Positions 1 to 8,293 of a stretch of DNA of 64,000 bases are shown one piece after another. Location of the stretch: NCBI GenBank assembly GCA_029261655.1, contig JAJDAY010000005.1:1-64000 (forward strand). The letters run 5' to 3'. Below the pieces are notes generated by a model. That model saw only the letters and a list, made by a program, of their open reading frames with translations, was not told the origin of the DNA and did not search any database. The DNA comes from Nitrospinaceae bacterium. Its GTDB lineage: Bacteria; Nitrospinota; Nitrospinia; Nitrospinales; VA-1. Made by a program: the position numbers and the translations under genes. Numbering within the stretch: the first letter of the stretch is position 1; the number at the start of each line of letters is the position of its first letter.

Positions 1-1257
1 TTTTTGAGCCTTCGCATCGAAACCCCGCGTATATACGACAGCGTGAAGCACGCGCAATTGTCCGGTCTGTATATTTCCGCGGTCAGGGAGGGGTTGAATG
101 AAATTGTTTATCCGATTCAAATCGCGGGTCTGTCCTACAGCCTGGGTTCTGGAAAGAAAGGAATCACTCTTTCTTTTGGCGGGTATTCGGAAAGGGTGGG
201 GGACTTGCTCCGTCTTGTGACCCAAAATCTAAAGACCATAAAAATCGATGAGCAGAAATTTGAAAACCTCAAGGAGGCCACGGTTCGCGGCTTGCAAAAC
301 AGTAAACACGGCAAGGCCTATTCACGAGGCGGTTATTACAATCGGCTGATGTTGCTGGAGAAGCAGTTTGACGAAGAAGAAAGCCTCGCCGCGCTCAAGC
401 CTTTGACATTGGATGACGTTAAAACCTATGCGGATCAGCTTTATGAAAAAGTATTCATCACCGGAGCGGCATACGGTAACTGGACGGATGACAAGGTGAG
501 TGAAAGCGTTCGCGCTCTTTTGGACGAACTTCAAAGCAAGCCTTTGCCGAAAGCTGAGCGTTATCAGGAAGTGGTGGAGGTTCTGGCCCCTGCCGAAAAG
601 ATCCTGTTTTCCAGACAAATTCTGGACAATAACAATTCTCTGGCTTACGGACTGCAAATCGGCGAAAAAACGCTGGAACGTCAGGCCAAGGCGCAACTCC
701 TTGCGGCGATCATCGAAAGTGATTTCTACACGGAAATGCGGACCAAACAACAACTGGGCTATATTGTCTGGAGTTTTCAGCAGACCATGGAAGATCGTAT
801 GTTTTTGCGTTTCATTATTCAATCGGCGAATCACGATTCGTTTGAACTGAAACGCAGGGTTGACGCCTGGCTCAAGCATGCCGGAGATTTGCTGGGCAAA
901 CTGACCGATGAAGAGTTTGAGCGTCACCGGGCCAGCCGAATCGTGTCCCTTGAAAAAAAAGGCGAAAGCATCGCAGAAGTTCTGGGCGAAATCTACTACC
1001 TGGCGACAGAGGAAGATGAAGATTTTGATTATAAAAAGAAACTTGTGCAGATGATAAAAAAAGTGACCAAGGAAGATGTAATCAAAGCGGGCCGAAAGTG
1101 GTTGCTGGATAGCAATACCCCGCAATTGGTGCTTCTCATGCGATCTAAAGACAATAAAGAAACATTGCCGAAGGGTGTTATTTCTGATGTGAGTCAGTTT
1201 AAAAACCGGCGAGGGGCCGAAGCCCAAAGAATGGTTCCCGTAGAAAGCGGTTCATGA
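1..1257 (+). CDS. M16 family metallopeptidase (insulysin/pitrilysin type), C-terminal part
   Basis: This is the 3' portion of a zinc peptidase of the insulinase/pitrilysin family; the reading frame is open to the left edge, so the start and the N-terminal HxxEH zinc site lie outside the window. Around residues 235-265 the sequence has the family signature 'FYTEMRTKQQLGYIVWSF', typical of the inactive C-terminal half that closes the peptide-degrading chamber. The rest is mixed helix and strand ending in a charged tail. Its TGA overlaps the ATG of the following ABC1-kinase gene, suggesting co-transcription. In characterised relatives the enzyme degrades peptides in the periplasm or cytoplasm; the location here cannot be judged without the N-terminus. 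Confidence 0.85.
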   Translation, partial: FLSLRIETPRIYDSVKHAQLSGLYISAVREGLNEIVYPIQIAGLSYSLGSGKKGITLSFGGYSERVGDLLRLVTQNLKTIKIDEQKFENLKEATVRGLQNSKHGKAYSRGGYYNRLMLLEKQFDEEESLAALKPLTLDDVKTYADQLYEKVFITGAAYGNWTDDKVSESVRALLDELQSKPLPKAERYQEVVEVLAPAEKILFSRQILDNNNSLAYGLQIGEKTLERQAKAQLLAAIIESDFYTEMRTKQQLGYIVWSFQQTMEDRMFLRFIIQSANHDSFELKRRVDAWLKHAGDLLGKLTDEEFERHRASRIVSLEKKGESIAEVLGEIYYLATEEDEDFDYKKKLVQMIKKVTKEDVIKAGRKWLLDSNTPQLVLLMRSKDNKETLPKGVISDVSQFKNRRGAEAQRMVPVESGS

Positions 1258-2795
1258 AAATTGTTTCTTTATTGAAACGGGGAGCGAATCTGCTTAAAGT
1301 CGGCCGCGCCGTTCATTCCCTGAAAAACTCTGCCGATGAGGACAAACGTCAATGGGCAAAAAAATACCTGATTGAGGTTTTAGGACAGTCACGGGGCTTG
1401 CCTGCGAAAGCAGGCCAGTTCCTGATTTTCGGCGAAAAAGATCAAAGCCTCAAAGACACTCTTGATAGCGCCATCACGCCTCTGCCTTTCGAGCAGGTTG
1501 TTTCCCTCCTTGAAGAAAAATACCAGGCACCGCTGAATTCTGTTTTCCAGACCCTGGGTGAGGATTGCCGTCCGGCCTCTTTAGGCCAGGTTCATTTCGG
1601 AAAATTAAAGGATGGAACAAAAGTTGCGGTGAAGGTTCAGTACCCGGAGATCGCGGATAGCGTGGAAGCGGAAATGGACCTCATGGGTTTTCTGCCGAAA
1701 GTGGGGCCTGTCGCCAAGTGGGGGTTTCACATGGACGGGTACCGCGACGCGTTCTGGAATAATTTTAAGAAGGAATTGGATTATCGCCAGGAAATCGAGC
1801 ACCAGAAAAAATACGCGGAATTTGCGTCTCCTATAGAAAATATAATTGTCCCGAGGGTTTTCCCCGATCTATCCGGCACCACCGTGTTAGTTCAAAGCCT
1901 GGAAGAAGGTTTCGGTCTGGAAAAAGCCGAGAGTCTCGCTCCAAAGTCCCGTCAAGCCATGGGCCGGATCGTGATACAACATTATTTGCATATGCTGTTC
2001 CGGCACGGGTTTGTGCACGCCGATCCGCATCCGGGAAATTTCGCGTTTCGCCAAACCGGGCGGGAAAAATTCTCCCTGATTGTTTACGATTATGGCTGTG
2101 TTTTAGAGATTCCAGATGAAGTCCGTTTGGGCTTATTGCGCATCATACTGGCTTTGCAAAAGCACGAACCACTGGACCCGCTGGCCTGCCTCAGTCTGAT
2201 CGGGTTCGACCCTGATAAACTTCAGGATTTACGCGCGACTCTTCCCGCTCTTTTGCATGTATTGTTCGAACCCTTTCTCATAGAAGCGCCCTACGATATC
2301 AAGGACTGGCGTATGAGCGAGAGGTTTGACCAGATTGTTGGCGAAATGAAATGGTGGTTTAGGTCTTCGGCCCCGCCCGACCTGATTTTTCTAATGCGGA
2401 CCCTGCATGGTTTGACCACCATGCTCAGTCGTCTGGATGCTAAAATTTCCTGGCGGTTCATTCTGGATCAATTGTGTTCCGATTTATATCCTGACGCCGA
2501 GGCGGTGAGCCTTCCCGAAGTTTCTTGCGATAATGTGCTTCGACTGGACGGAATCGCAAAATATCTCAAAGTCAACGTTGCCAAACCCAATGGCAACAAA
2601 GTCAGGCTCACCATGCCGGCCAGGGTCGCCGACAATATCGAAGCGATCATCGACCCCCCGGTGATGGAGTCCATCCGTCGTCAGGAGATTGATCTCGTCG
2701 CCATCCAGAAACGCGTTCATGAAACCGGTTTTATACCCCAGACATTGTTCGACCTGAAAGATCCGGAGCGCGAAGTCCTCGTTTGGCTGGAGTAG
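1254..2795 (+). CDS. ABC1/UbiB (AarF) family atypical kinase-like protein
   Basis: A 513-residue member of the ABC1/UbiB atypical kinase family, known to support ubiquinone or other lipid metabolism through ATP binding or hydrolysis. Visible landmarks are the family KxGQ motif (KAGQ, residues 52-55), the Ala/Ser-rich loop 'PASLGQVHFGKL' near 108-118, the ATP-binding lysine in 'VAVKVQYPEI' (about 127), the catalytic-loop motif HADPHPGN (255-262) and the metal-binding Asp in DYG (279-281, DFG in most relatives). No long terminal transmembrane helices are obvious, unlike E. coli UbiB. The start codon overlaps the upstream peptidase stop (ATGA). The exact substrate is unknown; UbiB itself is one possibility but neighbouring genes do not make quinone biosynthesis certain. 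Confidence 0.85.
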   Translation: MKIVSLLKRGANLLKVGRAVHSLKNSADEDKRQWAKKYLIEVLGQSRGLPAKAGQFLIFGEKDQSLKDTLDSAITPLPFEQVVSLLEEKYQAPLNSVFQTLGEDCRPASLGQVHFGKLKDGTKVAVKVQYPEIADSVEAEMDLMGFLPKVGPVAKWGFHMDGYRDAFWNNFKKELDYRQEIEHQKKYAEFASPIENIIVPRVFPDLSGTTVLVQSLEEGFGLEKAESLAPKSRQAMGRIVIQHYLHMLFRHGFVHADPHPGNFAFRQTGREKFSLIVYDYGCVLEIPDEVRLGLLRIILALQKHEPLDPLACLSLIGFDPDKLQDLRATLPALLHVLFEPFLIEAPYDIKDWRMSERFDQIVGEMKWWFRSSAPPDLIFLMRTLHGLTTMLSRLDAKISWRFILDQLCSDLYPDAEAVSLPEVSCDNVLRLDGIAKYLKVNVAKPNGNKVRLTMPARVADNIEAIIDPPVMESIRRQEIDLVAIQKRVHETGFIPQTLFDLKDPEREVLVWLE

Positions 2796-2854
2796 CAAGG
2801 TCTGGTAAGATTGCCTGAATCAGATCGCAGGTCCATCCCAAAGGAGAATGCTTA

Positions 2855-3547
2855 ATGGCGTCGGAGTATGATTCAAACATTCCCTACCAATTTGAAATTC
2901 CGGTGGCGCCTTTGCCTTTGATAAGGCATTTTTCTTACCCCGTCACCCGCTGGCTGGTGCAGACGCCGCTTACCCCAAATCATATCACTGCGTTGTCCCT
3001 GGCGTTTGGTTTGGCTGGGGGAATCATTTGCCTGAAAGGAGATTATGCTTCGATATTGATCGGGGCCATCCTGTTTCTGATTGGCTATGTCCTTGATAAC
3101 TGCGATGGAGAGATTGCCCGTCTCAAAAACATGCGCAGTCGTTTCGGCATGCGCTTCGACACTTTTGTCGATTGGCTGGTGCACGCGGTTTTTTTTATTT
3201 GCGTGGGGTGGGGCGCAACCAACACCACCGGGCAGGCTTGGTGGTTCTGGCTGGGCGTCGCCGCCGCTGTGGGCGGCAGTATTAATTATGGTCTTGAACT
3301 TTACAAAAATAAAACGGAACCTCACTCGACTGAATTACCGCCTGAGGAATCCCGGCGTCAGGAAAACGACACCAATATGGACCGGTTTGTGCTGAATGCC
3401 CGGACCGTCCGCAGTGATTTTTGTTTCATTGTGCTGGTGCTGAGCCTAGGGGGAGTTTTGATGTATCTGCTTGCCCCCGCCGCTATTGGCGCGCAAGCCT
3501 ATTGGGGGTTGCAGTTTGCCAGTGCCGCCCGACGCTGGCACGTTTAG
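2855..3547 (+). CDS. CDP-alcohol phosphatidyltransferase family membrane enzyme
   Basis: An integral membrane enzyme of the CDP-alcohol phosphatidyltransferase family, which transfers a phosphatidyl-type group from a CDP-linked donor to an alcohol. The full signature DxxDGxxARx8GxxxDxxxD is present with Asp81, Asp84, Asp102 and Asp106, and several hydrophobic segments flank it. A good ribosome binding site (AAAGGAG) precedes the ATG by 7 bases. Substrate cannot be told; phospholipid head-group transferases and inositol-phosphate synthases share this motif. The C-terminus (after about residue 215) ends abruptly in 'ASAARRWHV' at a TAG; whether it is slightly shortened relative to relatives is unclear. 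The downstream arsenite-pump gene converges on it after 47 bases with no clear terminator hairpin. Confidence 0.85.
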   Translation: MASEYDSNIPYQFEIPVAPLPLIRHFSYPVTRWLVQTPLTPNHITALSLAFGLAGGIICLKGDYASILIGAILFLIGYVLDNCDGEIARLKNMRSRFGMRFDTFVDWLVHAVFFICVGWGATNTTGQAWWFWLGVAAAVGGSINYGLELYKNKTEPHSTELPPEESRRQENDTNMDRFVLNARTVRSDFCFIVLVLSLGGVLMYLLAPAAIGAQAYWGLQFASAARRWHV

Positions 3548-3594
3548 CCCCACTACAAACCCATCGAGCGTTATTATTGGGTCCAGCGTTCTGG

Positions 3595-4689
3595 CTACGC
3601 TTGCTTTGGTTTGAGGGGCATGGAGCTTTCATACCAACCGCGAGTGGAATTGACAATTCGCACCACCGACAGCATCACCGGAACCTCCACCAGCACGCCG
3701 ACCACCGTGGCCAACGCCGCTCCTGATTCAAACCCGAACAGACTGATCGCCGTCGCCACTGCCAGTTCAAAAAAATTGCTGGCGCCGATGAGGGCGGAAG
3801 GCCCCGCAACGCGATGGGGGACGCCGAACCTGCGGTTGAGCAGATACGCCAAACCGGAATTCAGGTACACCTGAATCAAAATGGGAATGGCGAGGAAGAA
3901 AATGACCATCGGCTGTTTGATGATTTGCTCCCCCTGAAAACCGAATAATAATATCAGGGTAGCGAGAAGCGCCAGCAACGACAGGGGGTGCAGAGTTTTC
4001 AAAGTTTTTTCAAGAACTGCTTCATGTTTGCTTTTTATCAGGCGGTTACGCCAGAAATGCGCCACAAGAACAGGGATCACGATATAAAGACTCACGGACA
4101 GGAGCAAGGTGTCCCAGGGGACGATGATTGAGGAGAGCCCCAGAAGTAGAGCCACAATGGGCGCGAAAGCGAAAATCATGATGACATCGTTCAAGGCTAC
4201 CTGGCTCAAGGTGAAGTTGGGTTCTCCGTCCGTGAGGTTGCTCCACACGAATACCATCGCCGTGCAAGGTGCCGCGGCAAGAATGATGAGCCCGGCAATG
4301 TAAGAGTCTATTTGACCTGCGGGAAGGTAATCCGCGAACAGATTGGAGATGAATAACCAGCCGAGCAGGGCCATGGAAAACGGCTTGACCGCCCAGTTGA
4401 TAAAAACGGTGACGCCGATGCCCTTCCAGTGGGAACGCACTTCGTGCAAAGCCCCGAAATCCACCTTCAGTAACATGGGAATGATCATGATCCAGATCAA
4501 GACCGCCACCGGGATGTTAACGTCAAACAATTGCGCCCGGCCAATGGCGTGAAACGGTTCCGGTGTAAAATGACCCAGTGCAATACCCACGACGATACAG
4601 AGAAATACCCAGAGGGTCAGATAACGCTCGAAAACGCCCATTCCGGCATTTTTATTTTGATGGCTGACTGTTTCACACGCCGCGCTCAT
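3595..4689 (-). CDS. acr3: ACR3 family arsenite efflux permease
   Basis: A 364-residue inner-membrane permease of the ACR3 group, which expels arsenite from the cytoplasm using the proton motive force. About ten hydrophobic helices are visible; the family's conserved helix-4 cysteine sits in 'AAAPCTAMVFVWS' (Cys142), followed by the equally typical 'LSQVALNDVIMIFAFAP'. It is the last gene of the arsR-arsI-arsC-acr3 operon; its ATG overlaps the arsC stop codon (ATGA), so translation is probably coupled. In the known pathway ArsC makes arsenite from arsenate and this pump removes it. Length and motifs match an intact, functional family member. Confidence 0.95.
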   Translation of the reverse strand: MSAACETVSHQNKNAGMGVFERYLTLWVFLCIVVGIALGHFTPEPFHAIGRAQLFDVNIPVAVLIWIMIIPMLLKVDFGALHEVRSHWKGIGVTVFINWAVKPFSMALLGWLFISNLFADYLPAGQIDSYIAGLIILAAAPCTAMVFVWSNLTDGEPNFTLSQVALNDVIMIFAFAPIVALLLGLSSIIVPWDTLLLSVSLYIVIPVLVAHFWRNRLIKSKHEAVLEKTLKTLHPLSLLALLATLILLFGFQGEQIIKQPMVIFFLAIPILIQVYLNSGLAYLLNRRFGVPHRVAGPSALIGASNFFELAVATAISLFGFESGAALATVVGVLVEVPVMLSVVRIVNSTRGWYESSMPLKPKQA

Positions 4690-5174
4690 TTTGCGATTTC
4701 CTCAAGACTTTTTTGCAATTGCGCTGGACTGAGCTTTTCTGGCGAAAGAGCTACGAGCCGTTCGACGTGTCGCTCGAATTGCCGGTAGACCTTCTCGAAA
4801 AAGCTCATTTTTTCGTGAAAGGGTCCTTTAAACGCTGCGGGGTCTTCGAGGCCCCAGTGAGCCGTGGCCGGGTTTCCCGGCCAGACCGGGCAAACCTCGC
4901 CCGCCGCGTTATCGCAAACCGTGATGACCGCGTCTATCGCCGGCGCGTTGGGAAGGGTGAACTCATCCCAGTTTTTGCTTCGGAGATGGTCCATGGGGTG
5001 GCCATACGCTGAAAGTAATTCGACGGCCACGGGATTGACCCGGCCGACGGGATGACTTCCCGCGCTGTAGGCTTTAAACCGTTTGCCGCCGTATTTATTG
5101 ATGAGCGCTTCCGCCATGATACTGCGCGCCGAATTGCCGGTGCAGAGGATGAGAATGGCTAATGGTTTGGCCAT
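4686..5174 (-). CDS. arsC: ArsC arsenate reductase, thioredoxin-coupled (LMW-PTP fold)
   Basis: Arsenate reductase of the low-molecular-weight phosphatase type: it reduces arsenate to arsenite using a relay of cysteines and thioredoxin. The P-loop CTGNSARS begins at Cys11 when the ATG at 5174 is used; later come the family's 'ITVCDNAAGEVCPVWPG' relay cysteines and 'HWGLEDPAAFKGP'. I chose the ATG that overlaps the upstream arsI stop codon (ATGA) rather than the in-frame GTG nine bases earlier, because the coupled overlap matches the next junction in this operon. About 162 residues, slightly longer than S. aureus ArsC, with a helical C-terminal extension. Product feeds the adjacent ACR3 pump. 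Confidence 0.95.
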   Translation of the reverse strand: MAKPLAILILCTGNSARSIMAEALINKYGGKRFKAYSAGSHPVGRVNPVAVELLSAYGHPMDHLRSKNWDEFTLPNAPAIDAVITVCDNAAGEVCPVWPGNPATAHWGLEDPAAFKGPFHEKMSFFEKVYRQFERHVERLVALSPEKLSPAQLQKSLEEIAK

Positions 5175-5617
5175 CAACAACACCCAGCCTGTTCTGGCTC
5201 TGGTGATTCAGGGGTGCAACACGCGGTTTCCTCCAAAGAGGTGTCACTGAAAATATCCGCGTCCTCCATCGTCCGGTACGTTTCCCAGGCAATGCCGCTT
5301 GGGTCTTCCACCCATGTTTTATCGGATTTCGCGTAGCAACAAGTGGTTTCGCCTTCTTCCAGAGGTTGGAGGTCCGCATTTTTCAAACGTTCGCGCATGA
5401 TGTCCAGTTCCTCGGCGTTCTCAGTTTGAAAGCCAAGATGATCGATGCCCGGCTTTGCTCCACGGGAGGAAATAGCGAAGTTTATTTTTGGATCGTCGAG
5501 CATCCATTTTGCGTAGTCCTCTTTTTGCTTTGTCGGTTCACAGCCAAACATTTTAGAATAAAAGCCGACGGATTTTTTTAAATCATCAATAGAAACGTGA
5601 ATATGAAATCGTTTCAT
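5174..5617 (-). CDS. arsI: ArsI/CadI family VOC dioxygenase (candidate C-As lyase)
   Basis: A vicinal-oxygen-chelate protein of the ArsI/CadI group. In characterised ArsI, an Fe(II)-dependent dioxygenase, two histidines and a glutamate bind iron and a vicinal cysteine pair binds trivalent organoarsenicals so that the carbon-arsenic bond is cleaved. The same pattern is readable here: N-terminal 'FHIHV' (His5/His7), 'IDHLGFQ' (His60), 'TTCCYAKSDK' (Cys93-Cys94) and 'AWETY' (Glu112). The C-terminal tail adds two further Cys-Cys pairs, as in known ArsI. It lies between arsR and arsC in the operon. CadI-type metal binding without lyase activity is the main alternative, so substrate is inference. 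Confidence 0.88.
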   Translation of the reverse strand: MKRFHIHVSIDDLKKSVGFYSKMFGCEPTKQKEDYAKWMLDDPKINFAISSRGAKPGIDHLGFQTENAEELDIMRERLKNADLQPLEEGETTCCYAKSDKTWVEDPSGIAWETYRTMEDADIFSDTSLEETACCTPESPEPEQAGCC

Positions 5618-5642
5618 GAGAGTTTCTCCTTGAAGGATGTGT

Positions 5643-5981
5643 TTATTTGCTTTTTTCGTCTGGAACGCATGCGCCAGACAAGTCGCAGTTTTCCGCCTGC
5701 CCCTGACAACAATTTTCTGTTAGGTACGCCATCAGGTCGTTCATGGAATCATAATTGGCGGAACAAAATAACGTCCGGCTTTCCCGGCGACATTCGATCA
5801 ACCCCGCCTGCTTCAACTGATTCAGATGAAAGGACAGGGTGGATGGCGGCAGGTCCAGCCGTTGGGCGATTGTTCCGGCAGGAACGCCATTCTTTCCGGC
5901 CTGCACCAGAAACCGGAAGATTTCGAGACGACTCTCCTGAGCGATGGCCGATAAAGCTGATACCGCGATTAATATTTCCAT
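5643..5981 (-). CDS. arsR: ArsR family winged-helix repressor
   Basis: A 112-residue ArsR/SmtB metalloregulator expected to repress the arsenic operon until arsenite binds cysteines. The winged helix is clear: 'QESRLEIFRFLVQAG' followed by the recognition helix 'LPPSTLSFHLNQLKQAGLIECRRESRTLFCSA'. Candidate arsenite ligands are the C-terminal Cys-Cys in 'TENCCQG' with further cysteines downstream ('ENCDLSGAC'), a layout resembling the ArsR subgroup with C-terminal ligands. First gene of the operon, 25 bases upstream of arsI. No ribosome binding site precedes the ATG, and a 16-bp palindrome overlaps it, so the mRNA may be leaderless and the repressor may cover its own start. Confidence 0.93.
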   Translation of the reverse strand: MEILIAVSALSAIAQESRLEIFRFLVQAGKNGVPAGTIAQRLDLPPSTLSFHLNQLKQAGLIECRRESRTLFCSANYDSMNDLMAYLTENCCQGQAENCDLSGACVPDEKSK

Positions 5982-5995
5982 ATTTCTAGAAATAT
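5980..5995. promoter_or_regulatory. candidate ArsR operator (perfect 16-bp palindrome)
   Basis: The sequence ATATTTCTAGAAATAT is a perfect palindrome that includes the first bases of the arsR start codon. On the minus strand a plausible promoter (TTTACA, 17-base spacer, TATTTC) places the -10 box inside the left half of the palindrome. Autorepression by the dimeric ArsR is the natural reading; binding itself is inference. Confidence 0.6.
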
Positions 5996-6319
5996 CAAAA
6001 TATTGGGGATTTGTAAAGGGTTTTTTTACGATGCTTTATTTGATGGCTGTTTTTAGGTTAATGGCTGATGGGGAGGGGCGGTTGCTACTGGTGAGAGGGA
6101 AATTAATAACTTGAACTAGTCTTTTCACCCTTCGACATACCCCGCAGGAGTATGTGATATTTGACCTTTGCCTTCATGCCCCGCAGGGGTACTCCCCAGA
6201 GGGGCGAGGGATTTTTATGGGTGGTTTCTCTGCGCTCTCTGCGCCTTTGCGGTAAAAATGGCTGGGATTTTTTCCTTAGCGCTTCTAATCCCCCCGTATT
6301 GTAGGGGGAACATGATTAT
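5996..6319. other. gene-less stretch between arsR and the aldolase gene
   Basis: No convincing gene. It contains the arsR promoter region at its left end, two similar short segments around 6141 and 6180 (both reading CCCCGCAGG followed by RGTA), and no T-tailed hairpin. Confidence 0.5.
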
Positions 6320-7720
6320 TTACTGGCAGGCGGATATCTCGTTTTCGAGGTTGGGTTTGACGGGAACGAGGGTCACGGTTTTTTCCACCATTTCGACGGT
6401 GTTTTGTACATTTAATTTCTGGAACAGGAAGTCGAATTCCTTTTCAAGTTCCCTGCCTATTTCAGTTTTGACTTCTTTGGGTAAACTCCAGAACCCGGCC
6501 TTGAATTCGCCGAACCCTTTTTTGCGGGTTTTGTAGATGAACTGCTCGTCGGTCATTCCGTCATTCATTTCATCGGCGAATTTGACCCGGAGATGCTTGT
6601 AGATTTTTTCTTTGAAGTCGGCGGGGAAATGTTTGCTGTCGTAGATCATGTTCTGGAAATTGGTCGCCAGATGAATTTCGCTGGTTTTCAATTCAGGGAA
6701 TTTATTGAACATTTCTTGCGGGAGGGTGGACGCGCCATGCTGGACCGCTCCGGAAAGGCCGTAGCTCTCGCGGGCAATTTGCGATAGTTTTTCCAGGGTG
6801 TCGAAGTCGAGAGTCACCTCGGCGACGGTTCCATCGGGAAGAGGCACGCCGCCGTGACTGGTTCCGGTCTGAATGGAAATTTTGCTGATGCCTTTGGCGT
6901 TTCCTTCCTTTTCCGCCAGTTTCGCGTTGAAATTATCGAGGTAGGCCCGCAGTTCCTCTTCGGTGCTGTTCTGCTTGCCCACTTCGCCGATTTCGCCGCC
7001 CACGGAAATAGTGATTCCTTCAGGTTCCAGTTGCCGGATGTAGCGGGTTAATTTCACGCCCACTTCAAAATTCAGCCGCTGTTCTTCCTTGACGTTGGGT
7101 TGGCTGAGGTCCACCAGCGTGGAGGTGTCGATATCAATGTTGTAAAAACCCGCGTCGATTCCCTGGCGGATGAGGTCTTTCAAACCGTTGATCTCTTTGT
7201 CGGGGTCGAGGGCGAAATTTTTTGGGTTGACCTGAAAATGGTCTCCCTGAATGAAGACGGGTCCTTTATGGTTTTCCTTGATGGCTGCCGCCAGAACCAC
7301 CGGAACGATTTCATGCGGCGGCTGGAAGGTGTAGCCGATTTCAGACTTGGCGATTTCAAAAATAAGGGCTCCGCAATTGGCTTTATGCGCTGACCGGAAA
7401 ATGGCCCGGCACATATCATAAGTCATCCCCCTGGTATTGAGAGCCGGCACGGTGAACCCGCCGTACTCCCCGCGCCCCATCGCTTCATAAAGTCCCTGTA
7501 TTGATGAAGACACGATCCCCATTTCAAGCGCGGTCTGTTTGATGAGGTATCTTGAAAACCCCTTGATTTCTTTGGACTCGTTAAATATGGAGTTCTCCAC
7601 AAGGATGTCGATGAGATCCCCGCGTAGTTTTTCGGTGTTCTCCAGAGTGACTGTGCCGTTGTTCTGTCCCAAAATCCCTTTTAGTTGATCGGTAACTTCT
7701 TCTTTACTGGCGAATAACAT
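6320..7720 (-). CDS. class II fructose-bisphosphate aldolase family protein
   Basis: A zinc-dependent class II aldolase family enzyme, expected to interconvert fructose 1,6-bisphosphate (or a related ketose bisphosphate) with triose phosphates in the cytoplasm. Metal and catalytic motifs are in order: QGDHFQ (Asp161, His162), 'VGGEIGEVG' (Glu244), 'GTSHGG' (His290) and 'VQHGAS' (His329). At about 466 residues it is over 100 residues longer than E. coli Fba, with an N-terminal helical extension of about 80 residues and a longer C-terminus; such long forms exist within the family. I prefer the ATG three bases inside the GTG-start frame because GGAGGG lies at the right distance. It stands alone. 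Tagatose-bisphosphate aldolase is the main alternative. Confidence 0.85.
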   Translation of the reverse strand: MLFASKEEVTDQLKGILGQNNGTVTLENTEKLRGDLIDILVENSIFNESKEIKGFSRYLIKQTALEMGIVSSSIQGLYEAMGRGEYGGFTVPALNTRGMTYDMCRAIFRSAHKANCGALIFEIAKSEIGYTFQPPHEIVPVVLAAAIKENHKGPVFIQGDHFQVNPKNFALDPDKEINGLKDLIRQGIDAGFYNIDIDTSTLVDLSQPNVKEEQRLNFEVGVKLTRYIRQLEPEGITISVGGEIGEVGKQNSTEEELRAYLDNFNAKLAEKEGNAKGISKISIQTGTSHGGVPLPDGTVAEVTLDFDTLEKLSQIARESYGLSGAVQHGASTLPQEMFNKFPELKTSEIHLATNFQNMIYDSKHFPADFKEKIYKHLRVKFADEMNDGMTDEQFIYKTRKKGFGEFKAGFWSLPKEVKTEIGRELEKEFDFLFQKLNVQNTVEMVEKTVTLVPVKPNLENEISACQ

Positions 7721-8293
7721 CACACCCTCCTCAGGGAATTTTGCAAAAGCGGGTTTAATTTGACGGGGAATTTAATCTGGATAAGCCTAAAGAACCTGAC
7801 TCGATTGTCTGAATGTGATCAAATTTTGTGTGCAGAGTTGTCGTTGGTTCAGGTACATGAGGCACCATAATATACGTATGTATATTAGCTAAAAAAACAT
7901 CAGCAGGCAAAGTATCTTTGATATTGTTCCGGGTAAAAATCATATGACACTAGTTTTCAAAGACTTTCCACCGCCTGACCGGGATGAAAGAAAATCATAA
8001 TATTTGAATATGTTGTAAAAAGTATTGAAAAATGAGAATAGATCCTGTGTCAGAGGGTTGTGGGGGATATTGGAAATGGCAGTAAAGGATTGGAAATACG
8101 GTCTTAACTCAAGGGCTTTTATCATTGACAGGGAGAGATAATTTGCTAAAATCCCTCCCAAGAAAGCCGTATTGATTTCCAACTTTATATTCTTTACTAA
8201 ATTAAAGAATTAATCGTATACCCGATAAAAACTTTTCGTAACTTGACGATCCAACTCCTTGTCAAGAGGAAGTTGTAGGGAGAAATAAAATCA
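7721..8293. other. long intergenic region between divergent genes
   Basis: No gene I can support. It must hold promoters for the leftward aldolase and the rightward stress-protein gene. Near the right end, CTTGAC at 8242-8247 is mirrored by GTCAAG at 8261-8266, and CAACT/AGTTG arms nest around it just before the ribosome binding site, so the 5' leader can fold. Confidence 0.4.

Noticed and set aside
3548-3874. Continuation of the CDP-alcohol phosphatidyltransferase frame past its TAG
   Set aside because: The first few codons look plausible, but the rest is antisense to the strongly supported ACR3 gene, so a nonsense mutation is not needed to explain it.
7755-8182. Two short minus-strand frames (62 and 80 codons) between the aldolase and Usp-fusion genes
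   Set aside because: Low coding sense, start codons without ribosome binding sites, and no domain resemblance.
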